Source: a virus | Virus record (IMG/VR): IMGVR_UViG_3300048444_000267 | Coordinates: 1 to 45,502 of that record | Direction: 5' to 3' (one strand) | DNA: 45,502 nucleotides | Shown here: positions 1 to 8,559 of the stretch, piece by piece | How positions within the stretch are numbered: position 1 is the stretch's first letter | How the letters are laid out: every line of letters begins with the position of its first letter | The notes under the pieces: model-generated | Database searches by the model: none | The model's input: only the letters and a program-made list of their open reading frames with translations | Told to the model about the DNA's origin: nothing | Made by a program: the position numbers and the translations under genes

Positions 1-211
1 TCGCCTTGGCATTATTGGCTCGCTGGGCTTCCTGTGCCATCAGGTGACTTCCCTTCTGCAGAGCTTCTACCGCCTGCTGTCGTGCCAGCTGTTCTGCTAT
101 CGAGCGGCCAAACCAGTCGCATGACGCGAAGGCACACTTCCAGCGCACCCGGTGGTACTGCGTCACATGACGATGCAGCGAACGGCCGCAGCAATCGCAG
201 GCGATTAAGGA
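1..211. repeat. Left copy of 211-bp terminal overlap (circular closure)
   Basis: Bases 1-211 are repeated at 45292-45502 with a single difference: G at 84 and A at 45375. An open reading frame for the serine recombinase continues in phase across the join. This shows that the sequence closes into a circle of 45291 bp, or comes from a circularly permuted linear phage genome. The mismatch changes one recombinase codon (Ala to Val). Confidence 0.95.
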
Positions 212-967
212 CGAAAAAAGATGAGTCCGTTGGACGCCGACCGGAACCCGTGACTGGCTCCGACGATCTAACAGGCGTTTGGCTTTCTCCCACTCCTCAG
301 GAGAGATCAACGGCTTAGCGCCACCCTTTTGATCCGGAACAATTCCGCGAAGCATCGGGTTGCGAACCCAGTTCTTCAGACCACTGACTGAAACGCCCTC
401 ATTCAACCGGGCGTACGCGTGACAGTTCATCTCTAATGCCATGAGCCCTTCCCACCGCTCTCGTGCTGGACCCCAGTTCTCTGGGTGCGGCACTACCACC
501 CCGTCGATGTAGGCATAGCCAAATGGGCAATAGCCAATAGCGCGATGCCCAGCAGCCCGACGACGTGCCAGCCCATCCTTGACCTTGGCGCTGTTCAACC
601 GTGAATACGCCTGATTGACCACAGACATGATTCCGGCCGACATAAAGCCGCCGACCGTTTCCGTCTCGATCACGCCGCCCGTCAATGCTCGAACAGTGAC
701 CTTCTGCAGAGCACACGCCTGCAGGAACTCCAGGTCATCGCCAGAGCGGCTAAGACGCGACTGATCAACCACCAGCACCTCAGTGACCCGGCCACTGGCC
801 ACTAGGGCCCACAGGTGCGTCCATCCCTTGCGCTGCCCCTTGAAGGCAGACGCCCGCTCAACGATCACCTCATCACAGCCCGCAGCTATCAGCTGTTGCT
901 GCTGACCTTCGATCGATATATCTTGCTCGGACTTGGTCGTGGAGACACGGCAATAGCCGACTCGCAT
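1..967 (-). CDS. Serine recombinase, N-terminal part (continues at the right edge)
   Basis: This is the N-terminal 322 codons of a serine recombinase of about 429 residues; the rest lies at 44969-45291 after closing the circle. It cuts and rejoins DNA through a serine-DNA bond. The protein begins MRVGYCRVST, where Ser9 is the expected nucleophile, and has QSRLSRSG, the usual DRLSR-type catalytic-core motif. The recombinase domain follows (ARRRAAG...GYCPFGY), then a zinc ribbon (CDCC...CAFASC). The size is between small resolvases and phage large serine integrases, and resembles XisF-type cyanobacterial excision recombinases. An in-frame ATG 18 codons upstream (1021) exists, but the conserved MRVGY start is preferred. 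It is transcribed divergently from the dCTP deaminase gene. It may be the integrase of a temperate phage or a resolvase of a plasmid-like form; no attachment site could be recognised. Confidence 0.88.
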   Translation of the reverse strand, partial: MRVGYCRVSTTKSEQDISIEGQQQQLIAAGCDEVIVERASAFKGQRKGWTHLWALVASGRVTEVLVVDQSRLSRSGDDLEFLQACALQKVTVRALTGGVIETETVGGFMSAGIMSVVNQAYSRLNSAKVKDGLARRRAAGHRAIGYCPFGYAYIDGVVVPHPENWGPARERWEGLMALEMNCHAYARLNEGVSVSGLKNWVRNPMLRGIVPDQKGGAKPLISPEEWEKAKRLLDRRSQSRVPVGVQRTHLFSSLIACDCCGRSLHRHVTQYHRVRWKCAFASCDWFGRSIAEQLARQQAVEALQKGSHLMAQEAQRANNAKA

Positions 968-1023
968 ATTGATGGTGGGTGATCGCCACAAGTTACAGCT
1001 AAAAAGCGAACAGCAAACCATCC

Positions 1024-1563
1024 ATGATTCTCAGCGACCACACCCTCACCGGCCTTGCAATGGGCGGGCTCGTTCAACCCTTCATCCAAGAAAACGTTCA
1101 AGGGTCCAGCATTGATTTAACCCTTGGCGGCAGCATCAAAATCGAGGCGCCAATGCTTGAAAACGGCGACCTCACCAAAGTTCAGTGGGACACGCAGCCC
1201 ATTGACGGCGATCCTTATTACATGGCCCCTGGTGAGTTCATCCTTGCCCACACCGAGGCGACCATCACCATCCCTGAAGGTTGTGCTGCCATGGTCCTGC
1301 TGCGGTCTTCCGCTGCCCGTGCTGGCTACGAACACAGCCTGGCTGGCTGGTGCGACCCTGGCTTTACAGGCCAACTAACACTGGAGCTGCGCAACAACTG
1401 CCGTTTCCATCACCTGCCAGTTCAAGCCGGAATGCGCCTGTGCCAGTTGATCGTTCACAGGCTGGATGAGCGTGCCGTCAATCACTACGGCGTTCGCGGC
1501 AACTACCAAGGCCAAACCGGCGTAACCGCCAGCAATGACAATTTCACTCGTGAGGCGGCCTGA
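1024..1563 (+). CDS. dcd: dCTP deaminase (Dcd/dUTPase superfamily)
   Basis: This 179-residue protein converts dCTP to dUTP, feeding thymidylate synthesis. It starts MILSDHTLTG like bacterial Dcd. It carries the RSSxAR signature at about residues 94-99, DPGF at 111-114 and the expected catalytic glutamate at 121 (in TLELRNN), at the spacing seen in the family. Its length is close to the family norm (about 175-195). A bifunctional deaminase/dUTPase activity cannot be excluded by eye. It is the first gene of a small + strand cluster, with only 56 bp separating it from the divergent recombinase. Phages use such enzymes to raise the thymidine pool. Confidence 0.88.
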   Translation: MILSDHTLTGLAMGGLVQPFIQENVQGSSIDLTLGGSIKIEAPMLENGDLTKVQWDTQPIDGDPYYMAPGEFILAHTEATITIPEGCAAMVLLRSSAARAGYEHSLAGWCDPGFTGQLTLELRNNCRFHHLPVQAGMRLCQLIVHRLDERAVNHYGVRGNYQGQTGVTASNDNFTREAA

Positions 1564-1566
1564 TCA

Positions 1567-1785
1567 ATGGCGATGCGAAGCGCGATGGACTGCCCTAACT
1601 GCGGCAGCGAACGAACAAGGGTGGTGAATACCTGCCCCGACGCCTCTGGCACATATCAAGTAATCCGACGCCATAAGTGCACCGACTGTGACCACAGGTG
1701 GTACGCAGGCAACCCTTACCCCGTAGTCATCCCTTACGTGACTTACCTAGGTCACGGCACAAACCAACGTTTGGCAGCCACATGA
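1567..1785 (+). CDS. Small zinc-ribbon protein (NrdR-like N-terminal fold)
   Basis: This 72-residue protein has a CPNCG knuckle near residue 9 and a second CTDCDHRW knuckle near residue 38, separated by basic residues. The arrangement resembles the N-terminal zinc ribbon of the ribonucleotide-reductase repressor NrdR, but the ATP-cone domain is absent. It may bind DNA or RNA. It follows the dcd gene by 3 nt and overlaps the next gene by 4 nt, so the three genes are probably co-transcribed. A nucleotide-metabolism or regulatory role is only suggested by the neighbour. Confidence 0.7.
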   Translation: MAMRSAMDCPNCGSERTRVVNTCPDASGTYQVIRRHKCTDCDHRWYAGNPYPVVIPYVTYLGHGTNQRLAAT

Positions 1786-2048
1786 AACGCGCACAGTTCT
1801 GCAAGCCCGGCAGCTTGCTCATTGAGTACCAAGAGCACCGAGAAGGGCCGACACCCGTTTACGTCTGTTGGAAGCCTGGCACTGCTCAGAGCTTCACCGA
1901 CCGCAAGGCACTCCTGAAATTCTGCGCTTGGCCTAAGTCGACGCCCACCGGCCTAGAGCTGCGCGAATGGCTAGATCAGTTTGATACGCCTACGCAGCCG
2001 GAGCAAAATGAAGTTGACCCAACGGCCGATACAAAGGTCATCACCTAA
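1782..2048 (+). CDS. Hypothetical protein, 88 aa
   Basis: I do not recognise this protein. The start at 1782 (MKRAQFCKPG) is chosen because it gives an ATGA overlap with the preceding stop; a longer upstream reading frame exists but would overlap the zinc-ribbon gene heavily. It has a Pro/Thr/Gln-rich C-terminal linker encoded partly by a copy of the repeated ATACGCCTACGCAG motif (1984-1997). Its stop overlaps the endolysin start at 2048. Confidence 0.65.
   Translation: MKRAQFCKPGSLLIEYQEHREGPTPVYVCWKPGTAQSFTDRKALLKFCAWPKSTPTGLELREWLDQFDTPTQPEQNEVDPTADTKVIT
1984..1997 (+). promoter_or_regulatory. Copy of the ATRCGYMTACGYAG motif
   Basis: The 14-mer ATACGCCTACGCAG lies at the 3' end of the 88-aa gene, 50 nt before the endolysin start. 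The identical 14-mer recurs at 43532-43545, and the 11-mer CGCCTACGCAG recurs at 39213 and 44683. Its position before a gene start suggests an operator or promoter element. The function is inferred. Confidence 0.45.
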
Positions 2049-3226
2049 TGACCAAAATCAACCTGATCGATTTTTTTGAGTTCTACTCAAGCGAGCCGCA
2101 GCAAAAAGAGGGCGTAGCCCTTTTGGCGCAAGCGCTGCCTGCAGGGCTAGCGGTTGATTCGGCCCATTGGGTCAAGGCCTATCGCGGACAGCTACCGCAG
2201 CAGCAGGCGCCAGAAGGCGAGGCAATGCTCGCCAATCCACTCAATGTGGAATACGACTGTCAGCTGGACAACCCCAGCGGTGATGGCTGGCGCGAGTGCT
2301 TCAGCAGCAGCTGCGCCATGGCTGCCAAGTTCTGGCTGCCCGATCTGGAAATCAATGACTATCACCAAAGAAGGCCCAAGTTCGGAGACAGCACCGACGC
2401 CTCAGCACAGATACGTTGCTTGGAGTCCTTTGGCCTGTCTGCGCGATTTGTTCAGGTTGGTTCGGTCGAGAAACTGAAAGTACAGATTGACCGTGGCCGG
2501 CCTGCACCTGTCGGCTTCCTGCATCACGGACCAAGTCCTAGCGCCCCCTCAGGCGGCGGCCATTACGTCTTGGCTATCGGCTACACCGATGACCATCTGA
2601 TCTGTCATGACCCCCAGGGGGAACTGGACAACGTCAATGGCGGCTACCTCAAGACCGGTGGCACCTATGGCAAGGCCATTAAGTACAGCTGGAAGTATTG
2701 GGCCCCACGGTGGAGCGTCTCTAACGACCACGACGGCTGGGGGCTAGACATCTGGCTAGAAGGCGGCGCCAAGCCAAAGCCGCAGGCAACAGCAAAACCA
2801 ACAAAGATCAGCGTCAAGGGCCTGGCACTGATCAAAGAGTTTGAAGGGTGCCGGCTTGAGGCCTATGTCTGCCCGGCTGGGGTTTTGACCGTAGGCGTGG
2901 GCCATACAGGGCCTGACGTGAAGCCACAGATGATGATCACGCAGGCTGAGGCTGATCAACTGTTAGCCAAAGACGTGGAGCGTTTTGAGAAGGCTGTGAC
3001 AGAGCTGATTGACGTCCCCCTGAAACAACAGGAGTTCGACGCGCTGGTGTCGTTTGCCTTTAACTGCGGCGCTGGTGCCTTGGGCGAAAGCACCTTGAGA
3101 CGCCGGCTAAACGCAGGCGAAGAAAAGCCCAAGGTCTTTGCGGAAGAACTGCCGCGTTGGACCTCGGGCGGAATGGCTGGGCTTGTCCGCCGCCGTGAGG
3201 CAGAAGTCAAGCTGGCTAACGGTTAG
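2048..3226 (+). CDS. Two-domain endolysin: C39-like peptidase plus GH24 lysozyme
   Basis: This 392-residue protein probably degrades the host cell wall at lysis. Residues about 65-200 look like a C39-type cysteine peptidase, with likely catalytic Cys84 (ECFSSSCAMA), His172 (GGHYVLAIGY) and Asp188 (CHDPQGE). A Lys/Pro/Ala-rich linker near 240-255 leads to a lysozyme domain. Glu266 in EFEG, Cys275 and Thr281 fit the known E-8aa-C-5aa-T catalytic pattern of phage GH24 endolysins. It ends LVRRREAEVKLANG, typical of the family. No signal peptide is visible, so release would need a holin. The gene ends tail-to-tail with the large fibre gene, the two stops overlapping by 4 bp. An alternative is that the peptidase domain serves in virion entry instead of lysis. 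Confidence 0.88.
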   Translation: MTKINLIDFFEFYSSEPQQKEGVALLAQALPAGLAVDSAHWVKAYRGQLPQQQAPEGEAMLANPLNVEYDCQLDNPSGDGWRECFSSSCAMAAKFWLPDLEINDYHQRRPKFGDSTDASAQIRCLESFGLSARFVQVGSVEKLKVQIDRGRPAPVGFLHHGPSPSAPSGGGHYVLAIGYTDDHLICHDPQGELDNVNGGYLKTGGTYGKAIKYSWKYWAPRWSVSNDHDGWGLDIWLEGGAKPKPQATAKPTKISVKGLALIKEFEGCRLEAYVCPAGVLTVGVGHTGPDVKPQMMITQAEADQLLAKDVERFEKAVTELIDVPLKQQEFDALVSFAFNCGAGALGESTLRRRLNAGEEKPKVFAEELPRWTSGGMAGLVRRREAEVKLANG

Positions 3227-6200
3227 CTGTCCTCCCAGGCTTCATTTACGTCAGGCGTGGACGGGTCATCACCGCGATAGGTGCCGTCTGCATTACGAGC
3301 CCGTTTGCGCGGGCTTTCATCTTCCACGCTTAGCGCTCTCGGTTCGCCTGCCTCAGCCAGTGCTGTTCGCAGTTCACGAATCTGCCTGACGTAATGCTCC
3401 TTCAGGCTGCGGCTAGCTCCGGTGAAGAAAGTTGTGGTTTGTGACCACTGTGATTCACCAATGTTTTGCGCAAGATGTTTGACCTTGACGCGATACTCGG
3501 TATTTAATGCCAACCCTGTGGGCTTATATGGATTCAGCGTTCCAGCTGATTGCTCGACATCATTAAGAGACCAGATGATCTCTTTAAGGCCATCAACATC
3601 AGCAGGTGTTGTCGCAAACTGCGAAGACTGAAGCTCGACGTTTGAAGTCAACAGCGGTTCGTCAATGTACTTGCCGCCATTAATTACAAACTCTTTGCCA
3701 GCTTGGTTGTCATCAGCAACCCAGACCTGAGCGTTGTCGTCAGGCGTGGCGTGGGAGACATCAATGGTGGTGCCTTCGATGCGTTCGACGGTCCAGTCGG
3801 TTGGTTCTTTCAGAGGTGAGACGCAGGTGACTTCGGTGTCGCCAGTAGCTTCGCCGCTGCCGTCAGTGCCGCTCCACTCGCCACCGGTGACGGTGATGCT
3901 TGGGTGATTGGTATCGCCTGGTTTGGAGATGGAGACGATTTTGACCTCATCGACAATGATAGGTTCAAGAGCATTACCACTATCGTTAATAACAAGATTT
4001 ATGGGGTGGTATGGACTACTGGGATCGCCTAAGTAATCACCAAACATAACAATCGAACCAATTAGCACAGGACTATCAAAATCAATTCGGTATTGTTTTT
4101 CGGCTGCGTTTTGTGCACCTTTTTGTGTTTCAGCACCTGTTGTTAATGTTTGTTCCCAGCTTGTGTTGGTGGCGTATTTTTTTCCTGAAATTGTGTAAGT
4201 CGTGCCTATATTGTCTGTTGTAATTTTTGTTCCGTCTAAAAATTCAAGACGAATTACACGCGCGAAACTGCTTCCACCATAAGCATTTGAAATGCACTCC
4301 AATGAGGTTACTTCTAGACCGGTTGAGTAAGTAAATTTAGTTCCAGTTTGCTTATCAGGTAAACTTAAAGTTTCAATGCTAGGTACTTTATTATCTACAC
4401 TTTGCGCCTCATCACCTTCGCGGAAGTAGGCGAGGTCGGTATCTCCAGCAAGGGTGAGTTTAGATTGACCATCAACTAATGCGATTCCGTCAACTTCAAT
4501 AATTGCATATCCAATTACATCCTGGGAATTAATACTACCTGTCTTTTTTCTTTCTACATCGATTTTAGAAAGGGTTTTCTTGCCTGTAAATAAAGTTACC
4601 CACTTGCGCTCTGCGGATCCTTCGCCGGCAGAGTGTGGGATATTAACCCTTTCAGTTGAGCCATCCGCAAATGTTAAGTTGGCGAACTGCTCTGCTGTAT
4701 TGGAATATGCCCAGACACGCAGTTGTTGGTTAATTTTGAGACCTTCAGGAAAATTATATGTCAAGAAATAATCGTTAACAGCATCTTGACCGCCTGTTTG
4801 TGCCCAAGTATTTTCGTCGCCATCAAATGATTCAGTGGCAGGTCTATTCAGAGTTGCAGTGTTAGTTACATTGCCGCTGTAAATAATAGGGTTAACACTC
4901 GTGATCGCATCACTGACGGGTTGATACGGGACGTCCGCAGCAAGACCCATCTTCACCACGTCGCCAACATTCAAGACATCAAGGTCTTTCGTTCCAGCAA
5001 CAGTCAGGCTGCTGTTCCAACTGGTGGTCTTGCCTGTGACTGTGGTGCTACCGCCAGGGCTCACAAGTAGCTTTCCGTCAAGTTCAATGCCTTTCAGGTA
5101 TACATAGTCATTGTTTTCGACGTATCTCCAGTTAATAGAATCAAGTTCAGCGCCATTTAAGGAATAAGTAAATTCTTTCTCAGCTGCCGCTCCGTCGACT
5201 GAATCATTAACACCAAAACCATTAATAGTTGCAATGTTTTCAGTTAACCCTGCAGTAAAGACATATAGTTTTACTTGGTTAGCGGTAAATTTACTTCCGT
5301 CAGCTTTACGAGGAGAACAAGTAAGTCCGTTTGCATCACTGCGTGTGCCATTGACATAGTTGCCACTTATGTTCCCATCAAATGCCTTGCTTAACGGATA
5401 ATCAACAGTATTAAAAACAACGCCAGTACATTGGTCTTCCCACTTCATCAAGCTGATGCTTGTCGCATCTTCTGACCCAACTGCCCACTCACCACCATCA
5501 ACGGTGATTTGATACGGCGCCTCGTCGTCTTTCTTGGAGATGACTTTAACTTCTTCGGAGGTAACTAGGGTTACACCGTCGAGCTGAACTCCTACCCAAT
5601 CAGCACCTTGACTTGAACCGTGCCTAACTCCAAATTTTTCTACATTACTCTGCTGTCCAATATCACATTTAACACAATCGGTTACTCCATCAGGAGAAGT
5701 GGTAATTTCGGAACTGCCAAAGGTGTAATCTGTACTTGAACCATCGTTATAGTAAACTGTGATTATACTGTCTGGCTGAGCTTTGTAACGCCAGAAAATA
5801 AAATGCCCCGATAAATCTCCAGGTTCCCAGTAAACATACTTACCTCCTCCAGCATTAGCACCAAAGCTTGTGTAAAGACCATCAAAAGCTTGTTCTGCAC
5901 CTCGTTGCCAAGTACCACCTTCTGGATAAACGTTTGACACAAAATTAGATCCCTGCACCACATCGCCAATCTCGAAGCAGTCGAGGTTGTTGTTGGTTGG
6001 GAAGCTCAATACAATTGCATTTTTTGCGTCATAAACGAACCAACGATTGACAGTGAATCCACCTAAACCATATACTTTCAAGTAATTCTTAGTTGAAACG
6101 AACCCTCTTCCATCATTCACCGAAAGGTCAAACTGGGAGAAGTCTCCCTTATATTCCCAATTGTTTCCGTCATCACTTTCCCAAATAGAAACATTTTCAT

Positions 6201-6735
6201 CAGTACCAGGCGCGCTATCAACACCCCAGACAGACAATTCTCCCACCTCATAAAGCATCACTGAAGGGGTTCTTGAGTCTAACGGTCCTGCACCAATCGG
6301 ACGAATCTCAAGGTCTACACCGTCATCCCAATTTATAAGTTCTGCAGCGCTAAGTGACGTACCTTGATCAGCACCGTATTTGTAGCTGTAGGTTGTTGCC
6401 GTTTGGTTTGTGACTTTTTGAATCGTGTCGGTCTCGCAGGTGTAGCTGCCACCACCATCGACCGCAGTAATCTTGTCGGTCAAAAGATCTCGTTCAGTGC
6501 CGCTGCCTGCACCGTCTTCAGGCTTTAGCACTGTTGGAGTATCAACCGTACCTTTAGGCCCTAGCTCATCCTCAATCTCAGCCCAAGTAATCGTTTCAGT
6601 CTTGGTCCCGTCGTTGATCAGAAACTTGTCAGAGTCGTTTAGCACGGTGCCGTCCTTAAATTGAGCAAAAGTGATGGTTTCGGTCTTGCTGCCGTCATTC
6701 ACTAGCAGCTTGTCGGTGTCGTTTACTGGCATCAC
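3223..6735 (-). CDS. Large cyanophage-type tail fibre / structural protein, 1170 aa
   Basis: The N terminus has a tandem repeat, LLVNDGSKTETITFAQF then FLINDGTKTETITWAEI. The body is beta-rich, with several modules centred on DGGEW, TGGEW and VNDS-type turns and phrases such as LDVLNVGDVV. A fibronectin III-like segment (PTGLALNTEYRVKV) lies near residue 1080. The C terminus is charged and polar (RARNADGTYRGDDPSTPD). The modules and size fit a tail fibre or adhesin that contacts the host. Positions about 4000-5400 are visibly richer in A and T than flanking genes, suggesting that this part was acquired separately. It is the last gene of the structural block and overlaps the preceding gene by 4 nt. 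Confidence 0.75.
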   Translation of the reverse strand: MMPVNDTDKLLVNDGSKTETITFAQFKDGTVLNDSDKFLINDGTKTETITWAEIEDELGPKGTVDTPTVLKPEDGAGSGTERDLLTDKITAVDGGGSYTCETDTIQKVTNQTATTYSYKYGADQGTSLSAAELINWDDGVDLEIRPIGAGPLDSRTPSVMLYEVGELSVWGVDSAPGTDENVSIWESDDGNNWEYKGDFSQFDLSVNDGRGFVSTKNYLKVYGLGGFTVNRWFVYDAKNAIVLSFPTNNNLDCFEIGDVVQGSNFVSNVYPEGGTWQRGAEQAFDGLYTSFGANAGGGKYVYWEPGDLSGHFIFWRYKAQPDSIITVYYNDGSSTDYTFGSSEITTSPDGVTDCVKCDIGQQSNVEKFGVRHGSSQGADWVGVQLDGVTLVTSEEVKVISKKDDEAPYQITVDGGEWAVGSEDATSISLMKWEDQCTGVVFNTVDYPLSKAFDGNISGNYVNGTRSDANGLTCSPRKADGSKFTANQVKLYVFTAGLTENIATINGFGVNDSVDGAAAEKEFTYSLNGAELDSINWRYVENNDYVYLKGIELDGKLLVSPGGSTTVTGKTTSWNSSLTVAGTKDLDVLNVGDVVKMGLAADVPYQPVSDAITSVNPIIYSGNVTNTATLNRPATESFDGDENTWAQTGGQDAVNDYFLTYNFPEGLKINQQLRVWAYSNTAEQFANLTFADGSTERVNIPHSAGEGSAERKWVTLFTGKKTLSKIDVERKKTGSINSQDVIGYAIIEVDGIALVDGQSKLTLAGDTDLAYFREGDEAQSVDNKVPSIETLSLPDKQTGTKFTYSTGLEVTSLECISNAYGGSSFARVIRLEFLDGTKITTDNIGTTYTISGKKYATNTSWEQTLTTGAETQKGAQNAAEKQYRIDFDSPVLIGSIVMFGDYLGDPSSPYHPINLVINDSGNALEPIIVDEVKIVSISKPGDTNHPSITVTGGEWSGTDGSGEATGDTEVTCVSPLKEPTDWTVERIEGTTIDVSHATPDDNAQVWVADDNQAGKEFVINGGKYIDEPLLTSNVELQSSQFATTPADVDGLKEIIWSLNDVEQSAGTLNPYKPTGLALNTEYRVKVKHLAQNIGESQWSQTTTFFTGASRSLKEHYVRQIRELRTALAEAGEPRALSVEDESPRKRARNADGTYRGDDPSTPDVNEAWEDS

Positions 6736-7292
6736 TCACCCTCTAAGTCGATGATGTCCTGCGTGCCAACCATTCCTGCTGAACCAGTCGCAACACCGCT
6801 AAAAGTTGGCTCTTCTACACCAAACTCAGGATCAATTGGCTCCGGCAAAGGCGCAGGCGGTACAGGCTGCGAATAACGAATAATCGTTCTTGCCGGATAG
6901 CAAGACCAATCGTTCAGCGGGGCAACGTTACCAAGCTGAGCTGCACTGGTGCCAAATTCACTGGTGATGCCGCCAACAACACCTAAACCGCCACCGCCAG
7001 TAATGTCTTGTTTTGTTCCTTCATCGTCCAGCTTGACGAACCCAGTGACTTTCGGAACCTCATCAACCGTGATATAGCCCGCATCGTTCGTCAGTTCGCT
7101 GACGTTGTCGCCTTTCTCCAGATAGTTCGACAGGTCTTCTGCCTCGCCTATCTCAAAGACGTTGCCGTCTGCATCCTTTGAATACAGCTTTTGATCTTTG
7201 AGGTTTAGCGCTAACTCAGCAGTCGCTAAATCACCAGCAGCCGGGACCTTGGCCTCAACACTGCTGTTCTTGACTTTGAATGTTTGGGGCAT
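6732..7292 (-). CDS. Structural protein with fibre-adaptor N terminus, 186 aa
   Basis: The N terminus (KVPAAGDLATAELALNLKDQ followed by KLYSKDADG) matches the motif that opens many phage fibre and hyaluronidase-like tail proteins, and resembles the start of the 335-aa protein at 20121-21128. A Pro/Gly-rich region lies near residue 145. It overlaps the following large fibre gene by 4 nt, so the pair is probably translationally coupled, and it may anchor that fibre. A GGCAATCTAG motif lies 38 nt before its start. Confidence 0.65.
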   Translation of the reverse strand: MPQTFKVKNSSVEAKVPAAGDLATAELALNLKDQKLYSKDADGNVFEIGEAEDLSNYLEKGDNVSELTNDAGYITVDEVPKVTGFVKLDDEGTKQDITGGGGLGVVGGITSEFGTSAAQLGNVAPLNDWSCYPARTIIRYSQPVPPAPLPEPIDPEFGVEEPTFSGVATGSAGMVGTQDIIDLEGE

Positions 7293-7330
7293 GGCCTATG
7301 CAGGCAAACAATGGCCCTATACAGGGCTCT

Positions 7331-7340
7331 CTAGATTGCC
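7331..7340 (-). promoter_or_regulatory. Late-gene boundary motif GGCAATCTAG
   Basis: This is a sense-strand copy of GGCAANYTAG, 38 nt upstream of the gene starting at 7292. It is one of nine exact matches noted near late-gene starts. It may be a phage late-promoter element; that is an inference from position and recurrence. Confidence 0.5.
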
Positions 7341-7344
7341 CGCG

Positions 7345-7899
7345 CTAAACGAACACCCCGCCGTCTACAGGGTCTGGCCATTCGTCTTGCGTCGTGTCAG
7401 TCGTGAAATCGCCGCCATCCAAAATGGCGAACTTCTCTGTGGCTGGAATGCTCAGGATTGGGTGGAAATAGCCACCGTCAATTTCTTTGACCTCATAATC
7501 CTCCGCAGCAACCCAAGGGTTCCGCAACGTCACCTTGACCTGATTGGTCGGGCCCCATGACTTCGGGACGTTGATCTGTTGGAATTCAGCCCCTGGGTAG
7601 GCCGTCAGGATCAACTGCGTGGGCACCGTCAGGTCTGCGGTGTTGTCCCAACCAACTAGCCAGACCGTCCAGAAATCATCAAGCGGCTCTAACAGGTATT
7701 GCCTGACTGGCGTCTCTTCCGGGTAGCGGATAACGACCGTTTCTAGCCCTGTTGCCTTCGTGCCGGTCGGCAACCTTTCGCTTTCAGCTCGAACAGCAAT
7801 AGCCGGCGTGGTCACGCCATTGGCCAGCGTGTATTGGCCCAGCTCATCTTTGAGCAGCATTTGCAGCGTCCGGCGTATGTCTTTTGCCTTCCTCGCCAC
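7345..7899 (-). CDS. Structural/tail-associated protein, 184 aa
   Basis: I do not recognise this protein with confidence. It starts with a basic helix (MARKAKDIRRTLQMLL), continues as a beta-rich domain, and ends with three copies of a GG-aromatic motif (IDGGYF, LDGGDF, VDGGVF). Similar endings occur in other structural proteins of this genome. It lies between the tail-chaperone pair and the fibre genes and has its own boundary motif 18 nt upstream. A tail-completion or fibre-connector role is possible. Confidence 0.6.
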   Translation of the reverse strand: MARKAKDIRRTLQMLLKDELGQYTLANGVTTPAIAVRAESERLPTGTKATGLETVVIRYPEETPVRQYLLEPLDDFWTVWLVGWDNTADLTVPTQLILTAYPGAEFQQINVPKSWGPTNQVKVTLRNPWVAAEDYEVKEIDGGYFHPILSIPATEKFAILDGGDFTTDTTQDEWPDPVDGGVFV

Positions 7900-7917
7900 T
7901 GCGTTGCCTCCAGTCCT

Positions 7918-7927
7918 CTAACTTGCC
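7918..7927 (-). promoter_or_regulatory. Late-gene boundary motif GGCAAGTTAG
   Basis: This is a sense-strand GGCAANYTAG copy, 18 nt upstream of the start at 7899. Its TAG is also the stop codon of the preceding chaperone T-frame. It is a possible late-promoter -10-like element. Confidence 0.55.
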
Positions 7928-8559
7928 AAAACCAGCTCACCATCACTGACAAACGAGCTGTGACCTGTCGAACCCAAACGCACGGAATAGGTCAACAACG
8001 GCCGGTCAAGGTCACGCAAAACCACTTCACCTTTGGGCGGGTACTGCGTTACTGCAAGCAACCCACGCCAGTGTTTGCCCTCAGCCTTGGGCGCCAGCAA
8101 CGCCACGCTGTTGTCGTCACTAATCAATGCCCGCGTCTGCGGCATCCCGCTGGCTCCCTTGGCTGCTTCCAACAGCTGCGGCCATACGCCTACTAAAACG
8201 CTTGGCATTCGCTGCTCACGACGCAGAGACAAGGCAACCAAAGCCGCCTGCGCAGGGAACCCGTCGGACTTGTCCCGTTCGTAGAACAAAGCAAAGTCTT
8301 CCAACGTGAATGGCTTAGGCGAGCGCTTGCTATCACGGTTGATGTTGGCCGTCAGGCTTGCAAGCTGAGCTATCGGCAACTCGAACATCGCCAGCTGCTC
8401 TCGCTTAATGCGCTGCAAATGCTTATACGCCTTTTGCACCTTTGCTCGCAGTTCCCACTTAAACGTGCGACTGCTGAACTCAGTAGGGAAAGCGTGTATT
8501 AACTCCCAACAGATGCCGTCGTAGTCAACCGCTTGCCGTTCTTGCTCGCCTCTGGCTGC
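7918..8559 (-). CDS. Tail assembly chaperone, T frame (gpGT C-terminal part, made by -1 frameshift)
   Basis: This frame is open from 8574 down to 7918, and its upstream part lacks a convincing start. A GTG at 8439 could start a 173-aa protein, but the residues before it also read as real protein (VDYDGICWELIHAF, then FKWELRAKVQKAYK). It lies in the -1 frame relative to the gene at 8499-9080. Slippage at GGGAAAG (8559-8565) would fuse 174 residues of the upstream protein to 213 residues encoded here, giving about 387 residues. This matches the gpG/gpGT arrangement of siphophages, in which the fusion binds the tape measure and tail tube during tail assembly. Confidence 0.75.
   Translation of the reverse strand, partial: AARGEQERQAVDYDGICWELIHAFPTEFSSRTFKWELRAKVQKAYKHLQRIKREQLAMFELPIAQLASLTANINRDSKRSPKPFTLEDFALFYERDKSDGFPAQAALVALSLRREQRMPSVLVGVWPQLLEAAKGASGMPQTRALISDDNSVALLAPKAEGKHWRGLLAVTQYPPKGEVVLRDLDRPLLTYSVRLGSTGHSSFVSDGELVLAS

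Noticed and set aside
180-240. Apparent frameshift or stop in the recombinase near the A-tract at 224-229
   Set aside because: Careful count gives six A residues. With six the frame continues from THLFSSLIACDCC into the zinc ribbon without a break.
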